In this document: positions 34,200-44,689 of the stretch, piece by piece
Position numbering within the stretch: the first letter of the stretch is position 1
Layout: each line of letters opens with the position of its first letter
Assembly (NCBI GenBank): GCA_946406115.1
Contig: OX291547.1
Span: forward strand, 13,397,001-13,461,000
Direction: 5' to 3'
Source of the DNA: Apoda limacodes
Lineage: Eukaryota; Arthropoda; Insecta; Lepidoptera; Limacodidae
Length of the DNA: 64,000 bases
Translations under genes and position numbers: made by a program
The notes under the pieces: generated by a model
Database searches by the model: none
The model's input: only the letters and a program-made list of their open reading frames with translations
Told to the model about the DNA's origin: nothing

Positions 34200-34945
34200 G
34201 CTATTTTTCGCCCGCTATTGTGACGACAAAGTCTGCAACTGTACCGATACAATCTACGTATGATTTTGTAAACAATAAAATCGTACAAAAACCAGTGTTT
34301 AAGCACTATATTGTAACTCGACGCAACATAAGCACCTGTAAACGCATCAGTGTTCCAGGCAGAGTGACTCGTCAAACAGGGCGTCTACAACGTGTGCCAC
34401 GACGACTAGCACTGCTGGATAAAAATCCGCGAGTCATAGGCCCAGCTTATTATGAGCACCTCCCCGTCGACCTAAAAAACGAAATCTCGGATCAGAAATT
34501 TGGTCGCCGGCTAAAAGAGCTTTTACTGACTCAATCACTGTATTCTGTCAAAGAATACAGTGACCACGTTTGACATTTTTAATATTTGTTTGTTTTTGTT
34601 TTTACATTTTTATTGATTTGATTGATTTTTATTTATATGTGTTTTTGTTTTGACATTTTTATTGACTTTTAATTTTTATTTATGTTTGTTTTTTAATTTT
34701 AACATTTTTAGATCTTTGACTGAATATTGATTCTATTTTATATGTTTATTTTTAATCGTTGACGTTTTATCTTAGAATATTTCTAAGCCTTTATTTATTC
34801 ATTGTGATTTTAATTTTTATACTTGACGATCTTTTTGTGAATTGGTTATGTATTATTATTTTAATGACATAATGTAATTTTCGATGAGAAATAAATGACC
34901 TACCTACCTACCTACCTACCTACCTACCTACCTACCTACTTACCA
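34200..34945 (+). pseudogene. 5'-truncated CR1-type LINE: C-terminus, 3' UTR and TACC tail
   Basis: Open frame 34220-34573 encodes the end of a LINE protein: FKHYIVTRRN, RRLALLDKNPRVIGPAYYEH, LPVDLKNEI and LKELLLTQSLYSV, the usual 'TRR ... GP..Y..LP ... L' ending of these proteins. A T-rich 3' UTR runs to 34890 and finishes in 11 units of CTAC/TACC (34898-34943), the microsatellite end expected for this type. The family is distinct from the elements at 29.4, 45.4 and 58.7 kb. Confidence 0.85.
34898..34943. repeat. TACC microsatellite at a LINE 3' end
   Basis: About 11 near-perfect tetranucleotide units directly after 'gagaaataaatga'; most likely the replicated tail of the LINE at 34200. Confidence 0.95.
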
Positions 34946-34949
34946 AAAT

Positions 34950-35640
34950 ATAATAATATGTGTAAACACTAAATAATTATTTACAATAAGGAGTATGCCT
35001 CGTCGAACTAGCCATTAAAGCTCTGTTTGTTTGTATTTGTATTCCAAATTTTTTGTACTTTTTCATAATTAATAATCATAATTATTAAAATACTAAATAA
35101 AAAAAATACTATTGTTGTTGGTATAGTAAAAAAAAACTATTGTTGTTGGAACAAGTTCTATAGGAATAAAGTTTCTATATTTTTATTTACATGTATTTAC
35201 CCTATCATTTCGCCGTCGTCTGACGAAAAGTTAGTAAATTAGTTATCAATATGTAGTAGATTGTTAACTAATGGATAAAAGGCATCCATTTTTAGCGCCA
35301 ATAGTTCCAAGTCTGAAATGGGACTCACCCGAATTAAACACTCTACTTTTCATTTTGAATATGCGGAAAGTAAACACGAGCCAAATATAAATACGAAGTT
35401 ACTATTAGTCTACTTTTCATTTCGATTATGTAGAAAGTAAACACAAGACAAATTTAAAAACGAACCTACTATAATTCTACTTTTCATTTTGAATATGTGG
35501 AAAGTAAACACAAGCCAAATATGAAAAAGGTATTCCATAACCGCTTGAACCTGCTTTCTAATTTAATCAGGCGTTAAATTCATTTCAAAAATTCAATTTA
35601 AATCAGTGCCTTCGCCTGCATGCTCTATGTGATATAGCTC
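34950..35640 (+). repeat. spacer with three direct units at 35345-35525
   Basis: The block 'ctacttttcatttt', 'gaatatg.ggaaagtaaaca' and 'caaatat' recurs three times at about 35343, 35409 and 35479 (period 65-70 bp). Otherwise nothing recognised. Confidence 0.7.
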
Positions 35641-35902
35641 TATGTGAACAATATTTCTTCTACGACTATTTCAATATCGACATCAAATTTTTCAACTTTA
35701 CTTACAAAACTCGGGCGGCTGTTTGGTCACTTTGTATGGGAAGTCGAAAATTTAATGTATTTTGGAAAAGTCGTCGTGCAAACATTGTTCAGGGCGATGT
35801 ATAGAGCAAGTGGGCGAAGGGATGTAAACTTTCAACGATATACCCTATATATGAAAGATGTGTCTGAAATTTATTTTTTTATTCTTAGTTCGCGTTATTT
35901 TT

Positions 35903-36527
35903 AGGGTTCCGTAGCCAAATGGAAAAAAACGGAACCCTTATAGATTCGTCATGTCTGTCTGTCTGTCCGTCCGTATGTCACAGCCACTTTTTTTCGAAAC
36001 TATAAGAACTATACTGTTGAAACTTGGTAAGTAGATTTATTCTGTGAACCGCATTAAGATTTTTACACAAAAATAGAAAAAAAACAATAAATTTTTGGGG
36101 TTCCCCATACTTAGAACTGAAACTCAAAATTTTTTTTTTCATCAAACCCATACGTGTGGGTTATTTATGGACAGGTCTTTAAAAATGATATTGAGGTTTC
36201 TAATATAATATTTTGTGTAAACTTAATAGTTTGCGCGAGAGACACTTCCAAAGTGGTTAAGTGTAACTTCTAAAATGAGAGAATGATAAAACTAAAAAAA
36301 ATATATGATGTACATTACCATGCAAACTTCCACCAAAAATTGGTTTGAACGAAATCTAGTAAGTAGTTTTTTTTAATACGTCATAAATCATAAACCGCAA
36401 TTTATCTTTCATTCAAACAACTCAAATATAAAAATAAAAAAAAAACATATTTTTTTTAAAGTACGTAAATGGTGGTAGGTACGGACCCTCGGTGCGTGTG
36501 TCCAACTCGCACTTGGCCGGTTTTTTC
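35903..36527 (+). repeat. GGGTTCC-type dispersed repeat, subtype B, full copy
   Basis: Starts 'agggttccgtagccaaatgg' with an inverted match 'acggaaccctta' 20 bases later (a hairpin), continues with 'gtctgtctgtccgtcc' and 'gtatgtcacagccactttt', and ends 'caactcgcacttggccggtt'. 22195-22740 is a reverse copy. It directly abuts the Helitron helicase remnant downstream. Non-coding. Confidence 0.93.
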
Positions 36528-36759
36528 TGTTTTAGGTTACATTTTTATTTAAATAAAAGCTTGTTTTTAAAAATGTTTTTCATTTTCATGTTATTTTATA
36601 CTTTTTTGTTAAAGTTTTATTACGAAAAATTATTTTTTTGACTATTTTTATTTATTAATTGATATTATTTTAGTTATTTACACCATTTACATTATTTATA
36701 ACTGATGTTATCTAGTTCCTCTACACATTACTACCTGTTTGTTTTATATTTTAATTGAA

Positions 36760-37020
36760 TTATTCGTTATAATTGTTGACATGTTTAGTAATATTTCTCA
36801 TTCTATCCATTTCACCTAGTGCGCGGGTGTTACATGGTGTTTGCCCTAATATTTTATTGCAATCTAATTCATTGATAATAAGTCCGTCTAATGTGCACAC
36901 TCTGCTTAGTGTTACGTATGCTTAGTGTTACGTATGCTTGACAGGCCGTTAAGAGTTTCGGTCTTAAATATATTACGGCATAATCTACGGTGTTACCCGA
37001 GAATTGTAATTCGCCGTCTT
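36760..37020 (-). pseudogene. Helitron Pif1-like helicase C-terminus, frameshifted
   Basis: The minus strand encodes, from about 37020, DGELQFSGNTVDYAVIYL, then KLLTACQAYVTLS, and in the next frame RVCTLDGLIINELDCNKILG followed by a tail to TAA at 36760-36762. The Q-AYV-x-LSR motif is helicase motif VI of Pif1/Helitron helicases; DGL is its usual follow-up. The frame breaks at a tandem duplication of 16 bases (36904-36919 and 36920-36935); removing one copy restores the frame. Upstream coding sequence is replaced by the tandem array at 37005-37525. A Rep domain was not found. Confidence 0.88.
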
Positions 37021-37525
37021 GAATTGGCAACAATAGTGAATTTAAGGTAATGATAATAACTTTATCGTTTTCTACCCTTCAAGCCCTTTCATTTGATATG
37101 AAAAAAATGTGATCCGCCCTCTTGGAATGGCGGTCATGTTGAATTTAAGGTAATGATATTAACTTTATGGTTTTTTACCCTTCAAGCCCTTTCATTTTTG
37201 GTACCTATATTAAGGGGATGGCGAAAAAATAAAATCCGCCAACTTGGAGTGGCAGCCATATTGAATTTAGTGTGATGTTACTAACTTTATTGTTTTCTAC
37301 TCTTCAAGCCCTTTCGTTGGATACTAATATTAAGAGGGTTGAAAAAAAATTTAATCCGCCATCTTGAAGCGACGGCCATATTGAATTTAGTGTGATGTTA
37401 CTAACTTTTCGTTTTCTACTCTTCAAGCCCTTTCGTTTGATACTTATATTAAGGGGGTTGAAAAGAAATTTAACCGCCATCTTGAAGCGGCGGCCATATT
37501 TGATTTAGTGTTATGGTACTTAATT
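37005..37525 (+). repeat. tandem array of about 120-bp units (4-5 copies)
   Basis: Units contain 'ccgccatcttgaagcg', 'cggccatattgaatttag', 'gttactaacttt', 'tttctactcttcaagccctt' and 'tattaagggggtt'. They grow more alike towards the right. The first unit overlaps the end of the helicase-coding stretch, so the array begins at, or replaced, coding sequence of the Helitron. Confidence 0.9.
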
Positions 37526-37529
37526 GGTA

Positions 37530-38080
37530 ATTTGTTACCTTAAAGGGGTTGAGATAAAATATGTAATCTACCGTTTTGGAGCGTCGGCCATATTAAAATT
37601 ATTACAATATTGAGTATTGCATATTATATTGTAACCAGATCTTAAGGTATATGCAAAATATCAGCGCAATCATATACCAACAACTGATCAAAAATTGGTT
37701 TGCAAATTTAATTGGTTTAAAGAAAAGCTTTTGAAGACACGTTAAAATTACAAAACTTCAATACTTGATTATGTCGTAGGTTATGAGCGTCCGTAGAATA
37801 AAATAACCGTCAAGACGAACAGTTGAATAGAAGTATATATCATAGAAACATATATAGCTATACTAGCTACACGATAAGCTTCAATAGAACACGCTCCCGC
37901 AGTGTACTCAATTGGAACACTACCCTATTATGTAGGCATCAGTAGTTACAAGCGTCCATTCTCGTACGTCCTCAGAGATCAATCTAACACACAATAAACA
38001 TGTATAGAAGCAAATAGTCTAAGAGTCCTAACGCCAATAACAATAAATATTTACAAACAAAAGACATAACACCTTTATTA
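37530..38080. other. no recognised feature
   Basis: Slightly GC-richer patch at 37870-38000, with no ORF or repeat partner in the window. Confidence 0.45.
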
Positions 38081-38084
38081 TAAC

Positions 38085-38225
38085 TTTAAATAGAATTTCT
38101 TGCCAGCTCTTTTTGGCAGAAATTAACATTGTTTACATTGTATTGACGATTTAGAAGTGTTTTTAGAAACGTATTTGAATAAAATAAAAAATTGTATCAT
38201 TTGATTTGATTAGATTTGATATTAA
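38085..38225 (+). mobile_element. LINE 3' end (RTE-like) with TTTGA tail
   Basis: 'tttcttgccagctctttttg', 'ttgacgatttagaagtgttt', 'gtatttgaataaaataaa' and a ttgatttgattaga tail form the typical 3' end of a moth non-LTR element. Only the untranslated end is left. Confidence 0.6.
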
Positions 38226-38276
38226 TATTATTCGAATATTAAAAGTCAAAAAAAAACATTAAATCGCTCGGCTACG

Positions 38277-38560
38277 ACGAGCCAAGCGAAGCACAAGGGC
38301 ACTACCTACCTTTGTTTCGAAGCGCTTCATCGCCTTTTTTGAACCCTCATGATTTGGGTTCGGATTATACCAGATAAACAAAATTCTTGGGATATGATGT
38401 CAATAGTAGACTAATTAAACATACAAAGTTTCAATTGTAAAGCTATTAAAATTAAAATTTTATTAATATCTAAAAACCCCGATTTCCATACTGACTCACT
38501 GATGATCATATAGGTAAAGTACTTTTTGAAGTCCTTAAAAGCTAAAATTTGGTATGTAAG
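38277..38560 (+). repeat. dispersed repeat, partner of 1232-1365
   Basis: 'ccaagcgaagcacaagggca', 'gataaacaaaattctt' and 'atatgatgtcaatagt' as at 1.2 kb. Continues into 'ctgactcactgatgatcata' and 'aagctaaaatttggtatgta', common moth repeat text. Confidence 0.7.
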
Positions 38561-38599
38561 CTAGTATTAATTTTTGATTAGGATTCTAAAACTCAGACC

Positions 38600-38840
38600 T
38601 TTTAACTTCAAATGTTTGGTTGCGTTCCTGCGAGGTACGAAAATCACAAATGGACCTGGTAGGTGGCACTGTAGTCTGTGTTTCACTGATCTTTTCATAA
38701 GCAGCAGGGACGATTTTAATAAAAAAATTTTGTGTACGTTCGAGTAGCGACCACTCGAGGCAAGTTTTGATAATACAATTGGACCCGGTAGGTGGCACTG
38801 CAGTCGGTGTGTAGTTGATCTTCTCCTGAACGGCAAAAAT
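38600..38840 (+). repeat. two units of the 125-bp minisatellite
   Basis: Two units carrying 'aatggacctggtaggtggca' and 'aattggacccggtaggtggc' with 'cactg.agtc.gtgt' between, matching 5888-6470. The minus-strand frames 38567-38836 are shadows. Confidence 0.9.
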
Positions 38841-38889
38841 TGAGTTTACGACAATTATGTCAACATTCGCTGCATTGAAATCGATTCCA

Positions 38890-39465
38890 CCCTACTAATA
38901 TTATAAAAGATAAAGTTTGTTTGGATGTTTGTTACTTTTTCACGCTTCAATCATTGGACGGATCGGGATAAAACTTGGAATACATATATGTTAGGTCCTG
39001 GAATAGCATATAGGCTACTTTTTATCCCGAAATTCCCGCGGGAATAACTTTAGCCGAGCTTAAACGAACTGTAGCTATAGCTTCAGCTTGATTAAGGAGT
39101 ATTAAGGAGTAAATCACAGTCGCCGACAACCGAATTTAGGGCAGGTGGAGCCGCTGGCAATTTAGTATATCTAATTAAGGAGTTCCTCGCCGATAACCGA
39201 ATTTAGGGCGGGCTTCAACCACTGGACGGATCGGGATGAAACTTGGCACACCTATAGATTAAGTCCTGGAATAGCACTTAGGCTACTTTTATCACAAAAA
39301 ATTTAAAAGTTCCCGCGTGAATAACTTTAACCGAGTCTTAACGAACTATAGCTATAGCTACAGCTTGCTAAAGCAAACGTCATAAGCTTAATAATTAATG
39401 AGTAAATTAAGGAGTTCCACGCCGATAACTGATTTAGGGCGGGTGAAGCCGCTGGCAAAATCTAG
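38890..39465 (+). mobile_element. 576-bp Helitron-like insertion with precise ends
   Basis: Begins CCTACTAATATTATAAAAGA (the usual TC start is CC here) after an A and ends 'ggcaaaatCTAG' before a T. It splits a repeat whose contiguous form is at 6460-6735, so both junctions are confirmed: left 'gattcca', right 'ttattatcatat', against gactgca-ttattaccatat at 6520-6540. Inside are two units of about 290 bp ('caatcattggacggatcggg' / 'caaccactggacggatcggg', 'taaccgaatttagggc'). Non-coding, so non-autonomous. Confidence 0.92.
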
Positions 39466-39690
39466 TTATTATCATATTCTACAACTTCAATCATTGTTAA
39501 ATTAATGGCTTGGCAACGACACATTACATAAAACGTAAAAAAACGCATCGTAAGGGTCAGTTTAAAATCAAAAGGATTTAAAGAATGGCTTCCCGTCATC
39601 TATGGTGGAAACCATAGAAGATTTGGAAGAAAATTAAGAATTAAATAATTTAGATATAGATCCCATTGTTAGCAGTGATATATCCCAACC
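39466..39690 (+). repeat. right half of the split minisatellite repeat
   Basis: Continues the repeat from 38889: 'cgacacattacataaaacgt', 'aaaatcaaaaggattt', 'ccatagaagatttgg', matching 6540-6720. Confidence 0.85.
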
Positions 39691-39699
39691 CACACCCTC

Positions 39700-40550
39700 T
39701 GCACAGCAGCCGGCCACACTACCAACTAGTCTGCGAGGGAGTTTATAATTAAATGAGTGCCGTCTGCTTATAGTTAAATGGTTTTGCAGTCGGGTTTTTT
39801 ATTTATTATTTTTTATTCAAAATACTCACCCACCTACCCGACATATATGTACACCTACCAGGTTTATTATAAAGCTTGTTTGGCTTAACATCAATCTCTT
39901 CTGGCCCCTCAGTTACATATTACATAATAATTCATTTTAATCACTGCTTACGTAGTACTGATATATGGACTTTGTGTTACACGTACAGCGTACGCATGAA
40001 ACACTCATAAAATGGCTTATTAATTATAACCATTAACTCCACAGTGAGCAAACCTCACCGAGCCATGTCAGCTAATGTTATTAACTCAAGTCTCAGCTTT
40101 AAAGTCATGCAATATTCCAAGTTAAAACAGCTTTTAAGGTGACACACTTTTACTTAGCCTTCTCTCACTTACTGTACTTTTCGACCAATTATATGTTAAT
40201 TGTACATAAAGAATTAATATTACCTGAAAACATGACACTGTACTTACAGAAATTAGGCAATTTTATTTCGACGACTTTTAGGCGGTCAACAAAACGCCAC
40301 TTTTGTCTTAACGCCTAATGTTCTTTTATACATGCAAACGCTTGTGACTGACGAACATGTCATTATTAAATATATTTTTTTTAGGTATATGACAAAATTT
40401 ATATCGGTAAGTTAGGGTATTCATCTAATTGTTGAGTGAATTAATTTGTAGCTCATGAGCCTCAAAAGCCTATAATGACAATAAAGAAGACGAAGATCAT
40501 TTCTCAAATACATGTCGCCCCTTGAGTCAGGATATTTACAAAAAAAAATT
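39700..40550. other. no recognised gene
   Basis: AT-rich to moderate GC. 40285-40305 repeats 'caacaaaacgccacttttgt' from 26888. Confidence 0.45.
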
Positions 40551-40551
40551 A

Positions 40552-40612
40552 TTATGTGTATTTGTATCCGTTGTCTGGTAGTCATAGTAAAAGCTTTGTT
40601 TTATTATTATTT
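40552..40612 (+). mobile_element. 3'-end scrap of the SINE at 43454
   Basis: 'gtgtatttgtatccgttgtc', 'tggtagtcatagtaaaagct' and the ttattattatt tail match 43590-43691. The rest of the SINE is missing. The minus-strand ORF 40536-40763 is a shadow. Confidence 0.85.
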
Positions 40613-40994
40613 CTGACGAGGAGCATCCAGAAAACTTCACTATATGTGTTTTGATACGAAATGTCTCAGTGGTTAAAGCTGAAGTTTTAAATAGTATGTG
40701 TTTCAAGTGAAGTAATAGTGACTTATGATCCTGTGACCTAATCCAAAAGTTGAATTTATACATAAGCTCACTTAGTAGGCAATGGAAAAAGCTACGCCTG
40801 GCCTTTTTTTTATATAAATTGCAAGATATACGAATAAATTAGAGTAATCTACATAGCACACAGGATTAGAAAACAGAAATCAAATGACAATGGGAAGCCA
40901 CATAGTTTGAAGACCAGATTAACGGTGGAAAAGGAAGATTCTAGAGTGAATGTGATAAGCAATTATATGTTATTTTATATAACGTTGTTTCTCT

Positions 40995-41135
40995 TCTTTA
41001 AGCCTACTGGTACGCCACCCATTGTGAAAGGGTTGTACTAATTCAGACACTTTCCCCGGCGTGTGCACAAGAATTTACCAAAATTTCATTTCATTCGGTT
41101 TACCCGAGTCCGACTCGCACTTGACCCTTTTTTCA
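40995..41135 (+). repeat. TTCCCCGGCGTGTGC-type dispersed repeat
   Basis: 'acgccacccattgtgaaagg', 'gttgtactaattcaga', 'ttccccggcgtgtgcac', 'gagtccgactcgcacttgac'. Further copies: 52145-52250 and 52610-52735. Shares its 3' end with the GGGTTCC family. Confidence 0.75.
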
Positions 41136-41139
41136 TAGA

Positions 41140-42090
41140 AACCTTGCCCTAACAATAAGGAAAACAAAAAAAAGAATTATCTAATTTGGTGCAGTCGTTC
41201 GAAAGTAATAGTGGCCAAGGGAAATAGGGATTCATTTATATATATATATATAGTTTATTATGATCAAGAAAGACTGTGTATTAGGTAAGGTTTTTTTATT
41301 TTAATTGCATAAAAAAAATACTTCTTAAAGTTAGTTTCAATGCTATCCCTAAATTGCAATTTTACTAGTAGGTCAAATCACTTAAGTTTATCCAAACACA
41401 TTTTGATATTTCCGGTTGTCAGTGTATTTGCATCAATGTCTTGTTCAATGTTTTCCATTCGCTCTTTCCGGTCAAATTACACACAACAAAGGAACGGACG
41501 ATAACAACAGATGTTTATTCCAAAAAATGGATCGTTTATTCCGATGAAACGACACAAATAATAATTTTGCTTTGGGACTTGGCTTCAAGCTTGTCTTTAT
41601 ACTAGAGACAAACTTGTCCTTAAACCATATTATAGGGAATATCTATTACAACCTCGCGTCCTGTTGAAATTTTCTTTGCAGAACAACTGATATGATGAAA
41701 GACTTTTTGTATCTTATGAGGGTAAATATCTCAAGATGTTTTTTATAATGCTATATATATATATATATACTATAGCATGTTTAACGTACTAGGCTACTTT
41801 CATCTGAATTCGTGGTAAGTTCCCACGGGACCAAGTACAAAATTTTTACATCGATAATATAGATATGATTTTAGGATTACTTTATTCACAATGGAAAATT
41901 AAGACCCTTTTTATTAGCTCTTTGTTGTCCGTGCGACAAAAGCGCTTTTCTCATTAACTTCTACCTCGACTCATCAAGTAGTAATTAATTTATTTAATGT
42001 AAAAATTGTATATTTCTGGTGTAATATAATGAAATAATAATAGTGCAATTCTCCTGCAAAAAGTCTTACTCATCAACACCTAGGTAGATG
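41140..42090. other. no recognised gene
   Basis: AT-rich DNA with TA runs. 41735-41830 holds 'actaggctactttcatctga' and 'cccacggga', Helitron-like repeat text without ends. Confidence 0.45.
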
Positions 42091-42094
42091 ATAG

Positions 42095-42705
42095 GGTACT
42101 TCCCGGTGACTTTGGAAACCATGAAATTTTGGCACGAAGATAAAGGTCTTTGAACACAAGAAAAGGAATTAACAATCATTGTATTGTTTTTTTACTTGAT
42201 TTGCTTTGTTGTTGGTTTTTGCCTTGTTAACATACAGGTACGAAACCTCAACTAAATTGCATAAAATGTACGAGATGTGCTAATTTTTTAGGGTTCCGTA
42301 CCTCAAAAGGAAAAAACGGAACCCTTATAGGATCACTTTCCATCCGTCTGTCATGACCCTTTTTCTCAGGAACGCGTGGAGGTATCAAGCTAAAATTTAT
42401 ATCAAATACTCAGGTCTACTGTCCCTTGGAGCTGTGAAAAAATCTAAGGCAACGCAATCAAAAGATATAGCCATTTATGCCGCAAATTTCCGCAAATTTT
42501 CGAAACTAGCAAGGGAATCAAAACCTACAGGGTACTTCCCGTGAACTCAGAATATTGAAATTGATAAAGGAAAAATTGCGAAAACCGTAAATTCTTAATT
42601 ACATCACATAATAAAAATATTTTTAATAACATACAACAACACATAATAAGTTTGCACGGAACCCTCGGTGCGCGAGCCAGGCTCGAACTTGGCCGGGTTT
42701 TTTTT
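42095..42705 (+). repeat. GGGTTCC-type dispersed repeat, subtype C
   Basis: 42289 'ttagggttccgtacctcaaa' with its inverted partner 'aacggaaccctta' (hairpin), then 'ctcaggaacgcgtggaggta', 'gcaaatttccgcaaatttt', 'gggtacttcccgtgaactc', and an end 'cggaaccctcggtgcgcgag' + 'ctcgaacttggccgg'. A reverse copy is at 49310-49620. 42095-42175 ('gggtacttcccggtgact') is part of another copy. ORF 42353-42544 is a shadow. Confidence 0.9.
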
Positions 42706-42709
42706 TAAT

Positions 42710-43445
42710 TAGTTTGGCGAACTGACCACCTGTATTTTTGGAATACGTTGATTTCAAAAATACGATTAAGTACATTGGTTTTAAGTACGTTTGGTGTAAA
42801 GATACGAAAATATGGTCTTTTTCTTCCCTGTGTAGTTGCCTGAAACCGAAGTCTACCGAGTGTTTCCTTTTTACTTGACCCTTTATAATTATTCGAGTTT
42901 ACGTTTGAATGGATATTCCACGTCTAATATTTTTAATAAATGCAAGGAATCCTATTTAAAAAACATGAATAGTCAAAAAATAGTCTTTTAAGCTGCTGTA
43001 ATAAAATGGTCGAATACTTAAAAAACAGAGTCTCTGAGCCAACAAATATTAAATGAAGAGTGTTTAAGCGGTTCTAACAAATGTTGGGTTAATTAAAATT
43101 AATGTATAGGTCTGAAAGAGATTTCCATCACTAAAAGAAGCATTACGTCAACTTTCTCCTTTTTATTTTTTGTACATAATGTTTTATGACGGTGACGACG
43201 CGACAAACCCCAGACAACAGTAAAGCTAAATTTATATTACAAAACTAGTGACGTGTATGATTAAATTCAATTTACTAAAAAACTTTTAACACTAGTGAAA
43301 GTAATTTTATGAATTAGCCACTCTCGTGGTACGGTATAACAAAGTTCAAGGCCCTATCAGCATCTGCGCTTCATATTCCAATGCATTATGGTGTCCTACG
43401 TCGATGCAAGTATAAAGTAAAAACATACAGTGTCGTTATAGTTTT
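42710..43445. other. no recognised feature
   Basis: AT-rich, no repeat partner identified. Confidence 0.5.
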
Positions 43446-43453
43446 ATCGATAT

Positions 43454-43691
43454 CCCTCGCAGCCTAGTTGGTAGTGTGGCCAGCACAGCAGAGGGTGTGG
43501 GTTCGATTCCCGCACTGGACAAACATTTATGTTATAATGTATACATTTGTGTTTGTCTTGAGTCTGGGAGTATTTAAGTATGATATGTATGTATTTGTGA
43601 ATTTGTATCCGTTGTCTGGTATCCATAACACAAGCTTTGCTTGGGCCAGGCGGCGCTGTGTGTAATGTCCAAAATTATTATTATTATTATT
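43454..43691 (+). mobile_element. tRNA-derived SINE, near-complete (238 bp)
   Basis: tRNA-like head: 'ccctcgcagcctagttggta' supplies the A box and 'gtgggttcgattcccgcact' the B box of an RNA polymerase III promoter. The body continues through 'tttgtatccgttgtctggta' and 'ttgggccaggcggcgctgtg' to an ATT microsatellite at 43675-43691. Head, body and tail are all present. A 3' scrap of the same family lies at 40552. ORFs 43444-43665 are shadows. Confidence 0.92.
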
Positions 43692-43699
43692 TATTCACA

Positions 43700-44005
43700 A
43701 GTTTAATTTATTACACTAAACAAAACATTTACGAGCATGTAAGTGTTTCATTCTTCAATTTTTGCTATGGAAAACTAAAAATTGTTTAACTATATAAGTA
43801 ACAACGTGCCGAAAATAAATTGTGTGTTGCATAAGATTCCGTTAAATTAGTTATAAATCTGAAGTAATTGCAACACATAATGGATTCCACTTAAGTAGGC
43901 TATAAATTGCCTTTAAAACTGTCCACTTAAGGTCGAAAAATGGGCTTTAAGAAATGTAATATTTAGGGAAAAGAAACCCTATTTTATTTAGTTACATCAC
44001 ACTAT
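43700..44005. other. no recognised feature
   Basis: AT-rich spacer. Confidence 0.5.
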
Positions 44006-44010
44006 CAAAA

Positions 44011-44070
44011 AGTATCTGTCACTAACTGTGTAACACAGAAAGTATCTGTCACTAACTGTGTAACACAAAA
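44011..44070 (+). repeat. two tandem 30-bp units
   Basis: 'agtatctgtcactaactgtg' plus 'taacacagaa' / 'taacacaaaa'; one mismatch, so a recent duplication. Confidence 0.95.
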
Positions 44071-44479
44071 GGTGATATTATTATAAGGTTGTATGTTGTA
44101 ATGTAGGTAATCCTACGACCACGTCGGTCTGTATGTATAAAACAATTATAGTGAGAGAATATCTTAGTCTAATACGCTTTCTTTTGTCCATTTGTTTGAT
44201 AAGATATCTTTGAATATAAATCACATAGCGCAATTTGGTTTCAAACTACAAAATCATGGCAATGTGTACTAGTAGATGGCACAAGTGTAAAAAACCATAC
44301 ACGCATCAAGTGAGTATTATTGCGGATATCTAAAAAACGTTTGTGCCAATTTTGTCCAAAACAATTTTTGTTGATAGTATTTATAAAGCGCAGATGATAA
44401 TAATTCTTTTCAGATTTTTGAATCACGCGTTTTATAAGTTACGGGAGGGTGCACAAATAAATTTCTTAAGAACCATAAA

Positions 44480-44600
44480 GGCAAAATGACTTTTGGTATC
44501 TTTATGTGCTCTTCCTTTAGTCTTTTCTGTATCCTAGTTCGTATCCACGCGATGTGTGGAAGAAATCGCTTATACCATGTGATACGTTAAAAGTCTTCAA
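44480..44600 (+). mobile_element. possible LINE 3' UTR fragment
   Basis: 'gtgtggaagaaatcgcttat' resembles the 3' UTR block 'gtctggaagaaatcgctaaa' of the 29.4-kb LINE and its relatives at 5.2 and 24.3 kb. The rest is too diverged to align by eye. Confidence 0.45.
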
Positions 44601-44689
44601 TTACTATGTGACGGGATAGGGAAGTAACTCCCGAGAAAAAAAATATTCATTTAACAAATGATATTACAGAGCAGACGTACATATACATA

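Noticed and set aside
34175..34375. Minus-strand 66-codon ORF
   Set aside because: Antisense to the LINE C-terminus at 34220-34573.
43444..43665. Two overlapping ORFs of 60-65 codons
   Set aside because: They are frames of a tRNA-derived SINE.
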